From SAR92 clade bacterium (lineage in GTDB: Bacteria > Pseudomonadota > Gammaproteobacteria > Pseudomonadales > Porticoccaceae), in assembly GCA_018607545.1 (NCBI GenBank), contig JABBBF010000004.1, positions 1,052 through 6,703 on the forward strand: a stretch of DNA of 5,652 bases, written 5' to 3'. Within the stretch, counting starts at the first letter, position 1, and the number at the start of each line of letters is the position of its first letter. The notes under the pieces were generated by a model. It did not search any database. It saw only the letters and a list, made by a program, of their open reading frames with translations, and was not told the DNA's origin. Both the position numbers and the translations under genes were made by a program. Below, piece after piece: positions 1 through 5,652 of this stretch.

Positions 1-2011
1 TCAAGGCCTGTCTTACCAGGAAAACAGAGTTCCACTGGATCCAAATGATCCTGCAAGCTATGCATTGGTTGATTTTCAGGAAGCCAATAACAGCGCTTTA
101 GTTGAAGACGATTTTAACGACGCTACTTACGAAGGCTTTAGGCTCGCTACACTGGTTGACCTGAATGACGATTGGTCGCTGCTGCTAGGCTATGGACATC
201 AAGACCTTGAGACCGATGGTGTATTCCAGGCCGATCCGACCCTTGGCACAGATGACCCGTCTATTCAGCGTTACAGCCCAGAGAATTTGGAAGACTCATT
301 CGATAATATTAACTGGAAGCTCGAAGGTCGTGTTGGCGATTTGAATATTGTCTATGCCGGCGCCTACACCAAGCGCGAAACGGATCAGATGATTGATTAC
401 ACTGATTATCTTTTTGTGGGTCAGTATCTTCCGTACTATATTTGTGACACTGCAGTGACCTATCCTGAGTATAACGCCTACTACGATCCCGTTGGTGATA
501 CGCTAGGTATTGCCGAGGGAACTTGCTATGCACCAGACACCTATGTGACTAGCTATAGCGAAACGACAGTCAGCACCCATGAACTGCGTTTTACTACAGA
601 TCAAGATAAGTCAGTCCGAGCAACTGGTGGCGCCTTCTATAGTGATCTGGAATTACAAGAGCGCGTTGATTTCCGCTACCCAGGTATGACCCAGGCTAAT
701 TTCTTTGGTTTATATGAGGGCGCAGATGCACCTTTAAATTATCCATTTGATGACGGCTATCTGTCACAGGAAGGTCCTTTCCCCAGGGACACTATTTTCA
801 GAAATGATATTAAGCGCACAGACGAACAGGTTGGTGTTTTTGGTGAATTGACCTTTGATTTAAATGATCAGTTCTCATTTACTGCCGGTGCACGCTGGTA
901 TGACGTTCGTGTTGATCTGGAAGGCGGCGCCAACTCCTCATTCGGTAACTTTTACCGGGAAACAGATGTCGACGCTTTCGGTACTAATATCACCGACCTC
1001 TATGATGGTGATGGCAAATTGACCTTTATCGGTGACAGCAAGATAGAGACCAGAATCACCTTTGAAGATGGCGTAACTTTTGATGAAGTTAAAGCCGCTT
1101 TAACTGAAGCTGATGCCTTTAGTGTCGACCGTGGCTCAGTGGCCAATTTGCCTAACGCAATCAGTGATCTAGAGATCACCGGTATCCTTAACGCCCTTAA
1201 GGCGCCTGATGAAGCCAAAACCAGCGGTACCATTGTTAAGGCAACTTTGAACTGGACGCCTAGTGAAGATGTTCTGATTTATGGTACTTATTCTGAAGGT
1301 TTCCGACCTGGCTTGCTGAACCGCCCCGGTGGTGCCTCTAATGCTGACGGCTACACTGTTCCGTTTGAACTGATGACAGATGAAGTGACCAACATAGAAT
1401 TTGGCTGGAAAACTGATCTCTACGACGGTCAGCTGCGCTTTAATGGCAGTGCCTTCTTTGCCGAAATCGAGAACCTGCAAACCACAATCTTCGATCCTTC
1501 GATTGCCAACCTGTTCTTCTCAGATAACGCAGCAAATGCTGAGATCATTGGTTTGGAAGCAGACTTTATCTTCGCGCCCGATTCAATTATGGGTCTAACT
1601 CTTAGTGGTGGCGTATCCCTCCTCGACTCTGAAATTACTGAGGTCATAACACCAACAGACGATGTTGTTAAAGGCGACTCCTTGGCTTTTGCTCCAAAAT
1701 TCCAGGCTAACCTTCAGGCGCGTTATGAATGGGCTCTGTCATCTGGGTTTATCGCCCACGTGATGCCTCATATTGCACATTCCGATAAATCTTACAGCGA
1801 TATCATCAGAATGAATCGCGATGAGATTCAGGGCTGGACTATGATGGGCCTGACTGCTGGTGTAACAGGTGAATCCTGGGGTGCCGAACTGTTTATCGAC
1901 AACCTGACGGATGAGCGCGCAGAGCTATCTCGCAACTTCGTCAATGATAGAGAGCGTGTTTCATACGCGAGACCCCGCACGATGGGATTGCGCATGACTT
2001 ACAACTTCTAA
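1..2011 (+). CDS. TonB-dependent outer-membrane receptor, 5'-truncated by window edge
   Basis: This is the C-terminal 669 residues of a TonB-dependent receptor, a 22-strand outer-membrane barrel that imports a bound ligand using TonB energy. The frame is open from base 2 with no stop, so the TTG at 65 is internal and not a start; the signal peptide, TonB box and most or all of the plug are outside. Visible family marks are alternating aromatic/polar beta-strand patterns, the barrel motif SEGFRPGLLNRPGG (1292-1333), the later NAANAEIIGLEADF strand, and a final strand RPRTMGLRMTYNF ending in Phe, as the BAM complex expects. Two cysteines (codons 443 and 524) bracket a tyrosine-rich extracellular segment and could form a disulphide. 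A long acidic, partly helical segment (about 967-1220) is probably an extracellular loop. The ligand cannot be told from sequence; siderophore, glycan, sterol or peptide are all possible. An intrinsic terminator follows directly. Family assignment is secure, substrate is not. Confidence 0.95.
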   Translation, partial: QGLSYQENRVPLDPNDPASYALVDFQEANNSALVEDDFNDATYEGFRLATLVDLNDDWSLLLGYGHQDLETDGVFQADPTLGTDDPSIQRYSPENLEDSFDNINWKLEGRVGDLNIVYAGAYTKRETDQMIDYTDYLFVGQYLPYYICDTAVTYPEYNAYYDPVGDTLGIAEGTCYAPDTYVTSYSETTVSTHELRFTTDQDKSVRATGGAFYSDLELQERVDFRYPGMTQANFFGLYEGADAPLNYPFDDGYLSQEGPFPRDTIFRNDIKRTDEQVGVFGELTFDLNDQFSFTAGARWYDVRVDLEGGANSSFGNFYRETDVDAFGTNITDLYDGDGKLTFIGDSKIETRITFEDGVTFDEVKAALTEADAFSVDRGSVANLPNAISDLEITGILNALKAPDEAKTSGTIVKATLNWTPSEDVLIYGTYSEGFRPGLLNRPGGASNADGYTVPFELMTDEVTNIEFGWKTDLYDGQLRFNGSAFFAEIENLQTTIFDPSIANLFFSDNAANAEIIGLEADFIFAPDSIMGLTLSGGVSLLDSEITEVITPTDDVVKGDSLAFAPKFQANLQARYEWALSSGFIAHVMPHIAHSDKSYSDIIRMNRDEIQGWTMMGLTAGVTGESWGAELFIDNLTDERAELSRNFVNDRERVSYARPRTMGLRMTYNF

Positions 2012-2026
2012 CTTAAGGTTGTTAAA

Positions 2027-2035
2027 TGCTAGAAT
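2027..2035 (+). promoter_or_regulatory. Candidate extended -10 promoter for the TPR-sulfotransferase
   Basis: The sequence TGCTAGAAT fits the extended -10 form TGnTATAAT with one mismatch. No good -35 is seen at the right spacing (the best is TTCTAA at 2006-2011, three of six matches), which extended -10 promoters tolerate. Transcription would start near 2041-2043, inside the left arm of the terminator hairpin. It is the only promoter-like element I found between the receptor stop and the sulfotransferase start. This is a prediction from consensus only. Confidence 0.4.
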
Positions 2036-2037
2036 CG

Positions 2038-2066
2038 ATATGCCCCTTTATAGGGGCATATTTTTT
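2038..2066 (+). terminator. Rho-independent terminator after the TonB-dependent receptor
   Basis: A perfect 10-bp stem (ATATGCCCCT at 2038-2047 pairing with AGGGGCATAT at 2052-2061) closes a TTAT loop and runs into six T residues (2061-2066). It starts 27 bases after the receptor stop codon. The opposite strand has no T-run after the hairpin, so it should act only on + strand transcription. Only 17 bases separate its end from the sulfotransferase start codon, so transcripts coming from the receptor must read through it to reach that gene. Confidence 0.92.
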
Positions 2067-2070
2067 GCCT

Positions 2071-2075
2071 AAGGA
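2071..2075 (+). promoter_or_regulatory. Shine-Dalgarno that fixes the TTG start of the TPR-sulfotransferase
   Basis: AAGGA lies 8 bases before the TTG at 2084, which is ideal spacing. The next in-frame ATG (2123, codon 14) has no Shine-Dalgarno in front of it, and no ATG or GTG start is seen between the terminator and 2084. This supports UUG as the true initiator. Confidence 0.75.
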
Positions 2076-2083
2076 AAAGTATT

Positions 2084-4063
2084 TTGAATCAGCACGATAA
2101 GACCCAGATTGAACAATTGATGCGTGACAAGCTCTTTGAAAAGGCGCTTGTGATTTTGGCTTCAACCCTAGAAAGGCAGCCTGACAATATAAATGCTTTG
2201 TACTACAGCGCAGTTTGCCTCAGGTATCTCAATCGATTAAACGAAGCTCTGCAGCAATTAACCGCGCTGAGAAAAATGGCTCCCAACTATGGTCGAGGCC
2301 TCCAGGAAGAGGGGCATATCTATCGCGCCAAGGGCAATCTAAAACAGGCGCTGCATCTGTATACCCGCGCGACCCATGCCAACCCTTCACTACAGGGAAG
2401 CTGGCGCAGCCAAATAGAGATACTACTAAAGCAGGGTCGGGAGGCCGAGGCGATTAGACTAAAGCCGCATTTGCAGCGAGTTCTGCAAATGCCGCAGCCA
2501 CTGATTGCAGCCATGGATTATATCGCCCAGGGTAAACTCTCCAATGCAGAGAACCTGTGCCGGGAATTTTTAAAACAGCACCCACATCATGTCGAGGCAA
2601 TGCGGTTGCTGGCTGAAGTGGGAATGAAGTTAAACATTCTCCATGACGCCGAATTTTTGCTGGAAAGTGCCCTTAAGTTGGAGCCTGAAAATGATCTCTT
2701 GCGCATTGACTATATTGAGGCCCTACGCAAACGCCAAAAGATCGAGGCTGCCCACGCAGAGGTACTGACACTTCATAAAGCCAACCCGGACAATGTCCAT
2801 TTTGAATCATTGTATGCGGTTCTGTGCATGCAAATGGGTGACTATGACAAGGCAATACAGCTGTTTGACAAAATTCTTACTAAGATCCCTGGAGATCCAG
2901 TAACCCTAACATCAAAAGGTCATGCATTAAAAACCTGCGGCAATACACAAGAGGCTATTGCGTCCTATAGAGATGCGACACAGAGTAGTTCAGCCTATGG
3001 TGAAGCCTGGCACTCTCTGGCCAACCTAAAAACCGTTAAATTTAGCGATACCGATATTACCAAGATGCTCGCTCAACTAGAGAACGATGAATTAAAATTT
3101 ATGGACAGGGTCTATATCAACTTCACCCTGGGTAAAGCCTTTGAAGACGCCGAAGAATTTGACCAAGCATTTAGCCATTACGCTGCGGGCAATAAAGCTA
3201 AAAAAGCACAAACTAGATATGTTGCAGAGCAGATGACCGATGAGTTTGAATATCAAAAGAAGGTCTTTACCAAACAATTTGTCAGCGACAGAAAGAATTT
3301 TGGCCACAGCGCCCCCGATCCTATCTTTGTAGTGGGCCTACCACGCGCCGGCTCAACCCTTCTAGAGCAGATACTGTCGTCCCACAGCCAGGTTGATGGC
3401 ACCCTTGAATTGCCCAATGTGCTGGCACTGGTAAACGACCTGCGCAGAGGCGGCAATATGACCGGGGATAACCTATACCCCTCTATTCTCGAAACTCTCG
3501 ATACAGATAAATACCGTGAATTTGGCGAAGCCTATATTCGCGATACTAAGGTTCACCGACAGGACGCGCCGTTCTTTATTGATAAGATGCCGAATAATTT
3601 TAGGCATATTGGCCTGATCAAACTGATGCTGCCAAATGCCAAGATTATCGACGCCCGCCGCCACCCGATGGGCTGCTGCTTTAGTGGCTACAAACAGCTA
3701 TTCGCAGAAGGACAGGCCTTTAGTTACGACCTCAATGATGCCGGCCAGTACTATCGTGACTATCAATCTCTGATGGATACCTGGCAGGCGATATTCCCCG
3801 ATCAGATACTGCATGTGCAGTATGAGGATGTGGTCAATGACTTTGAGGCTCAGGTACGTCGTATCCTCGACTATTGCGGATTGCCCTTTGAAGAAGCCTG
3901 TTTAAGTTTCTATAAAACCGAGCGCGCGGTACGAACGCCCTCTTCTGAACAGGTGCGACAGCCTATATACCGAGGCGGTATCGACCAGTGGAAGAACTTT
4001 GAGGCCCATCTGGATCCCTTAAAAGAGAGCCTGGGATCAGTTCTGGACGACTTCCCTATGTAA
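2084..4063 (+). CDS. TPR-repeat sulfotransferase (Sulfotransfer_3-like)
   Basis: A complete 659-residue protein that should transfer sulfate from PAPS to an unknown acceptor. The N-terminal half (about residues 15-375) is a run of roughly eight degenerate TPR helical repeats, for example near 38-69, 71-103, 172-205, 238-273 and 343-375. The sulfotransferase domain occupies about 412-645. Its 5'-phosphosulfate loop is VVGLPRAGSTLLEQIL (416-431). Its 3'-phosphate motif is DARRHPMGCCFSGYK (523-537), with Arg526 and Ser534 the expected 3'-phosphate ligands. A YEDVV segment (580-584) and a late RTPSS..VRQPIY segment (617-629) match the family, which is related to tyrosylprotein sulfotransferases and RaxST-like enzymes. 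There is no signal peptide or membrane segment, so it is probably cytoplasmic. It starts at TTG with a good Shine-Dalgarno, 72 bases after the receptor stop, with a terminator between. TPRs suggest a protein or peptide acceptor, but the substrate is unknown; a role on a glycan or small molecule cannot be excluded. Confidence 0.93.
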   Translation: MNQHDKTQIEQLMRDKLFEKALVILASTLERQPDNINALYYSAVCLRYLNRLNEALQQLTALRKMAPNYGRGLQEEGHIYRAKGNLKQALHLYTRATHANPSLQGSWRSQIEILLKQGREAEAIRLKPHLQRVLQMPQPLIAAMDYIAQGKLSNAENLCREFLKQHPHHVEAMRLLAEVGMKLNILHDAEFLLESALKLEPENDLLRIDYIEALRKRQKIEAAHAEVLTLHKANPDNVHFESLYAVLCMQMGDYDKAIQLFDKILTKIPGDPVTLTSKGHALKTCGNTQEAIASYRDATQSSSAYGEAWHSLANLKTVKFSDTDITKMLAQLENDELKFMDRVYINFTLGKAFEDAEEFDQAFSHYAAGNKAKKAQTRYVAEQMTDEFEYQKKVFTKQFVSDRKNFGHSAPDPIFVVGLPRAGSTLLEQILSSHSQVDGTLELPNVLALVNDLRRGGNMTGDNLYPSILETLDTDKYREFGEAYIRDTKVHRQDAPFFIDKMPNNFRHIGLIKLMLPNAKIIDARRHPMGCCFSGYKQLFAEGQAFSYDLNDAGQYYRDYQSLMDTWQAIFPDQILHVQYEDVVNDFEAQVRRILDYCGLPFEEACLSFYKTERAVRTPSSEQVRQPIYRGGIDQWKNFEAHLDPLKESLGSVLDDFPM

Positions 4064-4254
4064 TTTATGGTAGTTCAGGGCCACAGACTATAAAACTGGT
4101 CTTTCTGAAAACTCCCGCTAACAAGTCGTGGGGCTACGTCTAAGGCGTGGCTTTCACGGCTAGTGCATAGACATATATAGTTTCATCGATCTGTGAAAAA
4201 AAACCGTAACTACTGATATACAAACTCTTACAAATCACTCAACTGGATTTATTA
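4064..4254. other. Non-coding gap between sulfotransferase and glutaredoxin genes
   Basis: 191 bases without a credible reading frame. It has no convincing intrinsic terminator for the sulfotransferase gene. The best fold is an imperfect hairpin (TTCAG 4074-4078 with CTGAA 4105-4109, and AGAC 4085-4088 with GTCT 4099-4102) with uneven internal loops and no T-run. An eight-A run lies at 4196-4203. The second half is AT-rich and most likely carries the promoter of the glutaredoxin gene. Confidence 0.6.
4193..4222 (+). promoter_or_regulatory. Weak promoter candidate for the glutaredoxin-like gene
   Basis: A -35-like GTGAAA (4193-4198, four of six matches) is 18 bases from a -10-like TATACA (4217-4222, four of six), with a TG just before the -10 (4214-4215) as in extended -10 promoters. 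It would give a short leader of about 25 bases. The evidence is only consensus matching in an AT-rich gap; a TATATA further upstream (near 4174) is an alternative. Confidence 0.25.
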
Positions 4255-4623
4255 ATGAAAATTATCCGCTGGATATTAGGCCGAATTATTTTGCTTCTCG
4301 ACGCAATCACCGCTCCCAAGGGCATTGTTAGAGATAGCGCTGCGCAAAAAGAGATCGATACTGCTACGGCCAGTATGTCGATGTATCAATTTAAAGCCTG
4401 CCCTTTCTGTGTCAAGGTGCGCCGGGAGCTAAAACGTCACTCACTCAATATTGAGCTGCGCGATGCGCAAAATAATGCCGATATCAAAGCTGAGCTGACC
4501 AGAGAAGGCGGACGCCACAAGGTGCCCTGCCTGAGAATTGAAAAGCCGGATAATTCCATCGAGTGGATGTACGAATCCAGCGATATTATTGCCTATCTGA
4601 AAAACCAGTTTAATCTTGTTTAG
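4255..4623 (+). CDS. Glutaredoxin-like thiol oxidoreductase with N-terminal hydrophobic helix
   Basis: A complete 122-residue thioredoxin-fold protein. The redox site is C49-P-F-C52 (in YQFKACPFCVKVRR), a dithiol glutaredoxin/GST-N signature. It is followed by the cis-proline loop KVPCLRI (Val90-Pro91) and the glutathione-contact segment YESSDIIAYL (106-115), typical of GrxB/GST-N folds. The expected role is glutathione-linked reduction of disulphides or mixed disulphides. Residues 3-18 form a hydrophobic stretch with Arg5, Arg10 and Asp16, so the helix looks amphipathic or weakly membrane-associated rather than a cleavable signal peptide; the active site then probably faces the cytoplasm. 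An extra Cys92 beside the cis-Pro is unusual for ordinary glutaredoxins. The ATG start is preceded by a weak TGGA (4244-4247, 7 bases away). It converges with the esterase-family gene (53 bases between stops) and is probably transcribed alone. The client protein is unknown. Confidence 0.88.
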   Translation: MKIIRWILGRIILLLDAITAPKGIVRDSAAQKEIDTATASMSMYQFKACPFCVKVRRELKRHSLNIELRDAQNNADIKAELTREGGRHKVPCLRIEKPDNSIEWMYESSDIIAYLKNQFNLV

Positions 4624-4676
4624 CGTTGTGGCTCGATAAACTCTGTGAATCTGGACTCTACAAAAAAACAGGAGTG

Positions 4677-5652
4677 CTAAATACCAAAAGGAAATGTCTC
4701 TAGCCCAGCTTTATTTTCCTGCCTCCTCAAGGGTTCGACCGCTCGAGTCTCGTCGAACCATATATATTCGTCAAACTGCCGCGCCAGACTAGCGTAAAAA
4801 TAATGGCTTTGCAGTTCACTTTCTGGGCGATAAATAACGCCAATAGCGCGCTCCAGGCGCTCGGCAAGAAGTCTCCGGCGGACATTTTGTTGCAATGGTT
4901 TGATCAGGGGTAAAAGAAAATTATCGGTTGGTACCTGGTGAAAGAGCCGCTCGTAACTATCTATATGCGCCGGCTTTACCTGCTTGACCTCCATTGGCCC
5001 ACCCCACTCTGAAGCAGCCGCGACCGTGCCATGATCAGTTCCAAAGCCAATCAGATAGCTGTCGCGCTTATATTTCTCGCGCACCAGCTGACCAAGATTA
5101 AACTCGCCACGGGCGCTCATCTGAGTTGCCCTGGCATCGCCAATATGTGAATTGTGCTCCCAGATAATAGCTTTGCTCTTGACACCATTGACAGTACCTC
5201 TAAATTTCAGGATCGACTGCAAGGTATCAAACATATGCTGATCCCTCTGATTCCAGGAATTCTGTTCGGCATAGTAGAGCGTTCGATAGTAGCGCTCGGC
5301 ATTGGCCACCAAACGTGCATTCTGCTCAGCATCAAAAAAACGCTGCCCATCCGCTTCGCTGTAGGCAAGTCGTTGCTTTAATAAATCCCGAAGAGTGGCC
5401 AACACCTCTTTTTCGCATTTTTTGTACTGCTTGTTCAACATCAGTTGACCGTAAATTGAAGGATCATTGGCCCATGGCGTTAAACAACCATAGCGACCCC
5501 TCGCCAATTCCGCTGTCTCCGGATCCACCTCTTGCAGATAATTTAATACCGCTTCAATTGAGCTGTTCAGGCTGTATAGGTCAAGCCCATAAAAACCGAC
5601 AGCCAGCTCCTTATCGGCAACAGTTGCATTAAAACTCTTTAACCAGTGGCAA
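4677..5652 (-). CDS. Erythromycin esterase family protein, N-terminus beyond window edge
   Basis: The C-terminal 324 residues of an erythromycin-esterase-family (EreA/EreB/EreC-like) hydrolase. The frame stays open to the right edge, so the GTG at 5528 is internal: upstream codons read GFYGLDLYSLNSSIEAVLNY, a conserved family block. Other family marks are IIWEHNSHIGDARAT (WEHNSH at 5145-5162, equivalent to the second active-site histidine cluster), the SEWGGPMEVKQV segment, and AIGVIYRPESE..SHYF plus FDEYIWFDETRAVEPL near the end. Full-length relatives are about 400-450 residues, so roughly a quarter to a third is missing, including the first catalytic His/Glu motif. Named members hydrolyse the macrolide lactone ring, but most environmental chromosomal homologues have no proven substrate, so macrolide resistance should not be assumed. 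The C-terminus is intact (FPFGI, then TAG). No terminator is visible behind the stop. The promoter is outside the window. Confidence 0.9.
   Translation of the reverse strand, partial: CHWLKSFNATVADKELAVGFYGLDLYSLNSSIEAVLNYLQEVDPETAELARGRYGCLTPWANDPSIYGQLMLNKQYKKCEKEVLATLRDLLKQRLAYSEADGQRFFDAEQNARLVANAERYYRTLYYAEQNSWNQRDQHMFDTLQSILKFRGTVNGVKSKAIIWEHNSHIGDARATQMSARGEFNLGQLVREKYKRDSYLIGFGTDHGTVAAASEWGGPMEVKQVKPAHIDSYERLFHQVPTDNFLLPLIKPLQQNVRRRLLAERLERAIGVIYRPESELQSHYFYASLARQFDEYIWFDETRAVEPLRRQENKAGLETFPFGI

Noticed and set aside
65..67. TTG at 65 as the start of the receptor gene
   Set aside because: The frame is open to the left edge and upstream codons (QGLSYQENRVPLDP) look like receptor sequence; a receptor also needs a signal peptide and plug.
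4074..4109. Imperfect hairpin as a terminator for the TPR-sulfotransferase gene
   Set aside because: Only 5-bp and 4-bp stem pieces with uneven internal loops, and no T-run follows.
4115..4127. GCTAACAAGTCG, which resembles the R''/L'' end of integron attC sites
   Set aside because: No matching GTTAGGC-like R' end and no palindromic L'/L'' pair follow within a usual attC length, and the surrounding genes are ordinary housekeeping-type genes without an integrase.
4653..4675. ACTC...GAGT around an A-run between the convergent genes as a terminator
   Set aside because: Only 4 bp pair, and the A/T run lies in the loop instead of after the stem, so neither strand gives an intrinsic terminator.
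5526..5528. GTG at 5528 as the start of the esterase-family gene
   Set aside because: In-frame codons upstream encode the conserved family block GFYGLDLYSL without a stop, so the gene continues beyond the right edge.
5154..5632. Plus-strand reading frames opposite the esterase-family gene
   Set aside because: They overlap a strongly conserved coding region on the other strand, and their translations show no recognisable domain.

Overview
The window looks like chromosome of a marine or aquatic gammaproteobacterium, with some affinity to the Cellvibrionales-type lineages (SAR92/OM60-like). This placement is an inference. It rests on moderate base composition, the combination of a large TonB-dependent receptor with a TPR-sulfotransferase, and a small membrane-associated glutaredoxin of a kind I associate with Gammaproteobacteria. 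No RNA gene, insertion sequence, integrase, CRISPR array or phage gene is visible.

Layout. (1) From the left edge to 2011, + strand: the 3' part of a TonB-dependent outer-membrane receptor. The frame is open through the left edge, so the signal peptide, TonB box and most or all of the plug lie outside. (2) 2038-2066: a strong intrinsic terminator directly behind the receptor. A good extended -10 promoter element lies just upstream of it, so the next gene may be started from within the terminator zone. (3) 2084-4063, + strand: a complete TPR-sulfotransferase with a UUG start and a good Shine-Dalgarno. (4) 4064-4254: a 191-base non-coding gap with a weak promoter candidate. (5) 4255-4623, + strand: a complete 122-residue glutaredoxin-like protein with a CPFC active site and an N-terminal hydrophobic helix. 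(6) 4677 to the right edge, - strand and converging on the glutaredoxin gene: the C-terminal 324 residues of an erythromycin-esterase-family protein, with its start outside the window.

How the genes may work together. The only pair with a likely functional link is the receptor and the TPR-sulfotransferase. They are co-oriented and separated by only 72 bases. The sulfotransferase carries recognisable PAPS-binding motifs and a long protein-binding TPR array, which suggests a protein or peptide acceptor. The receptor fragment has a tyrosine-rich, acidic, cysteine-bracketed segment that could be considered as an acceptor, but that is speculation. The glutaredoxin and the esterase homologue look like independent genes.
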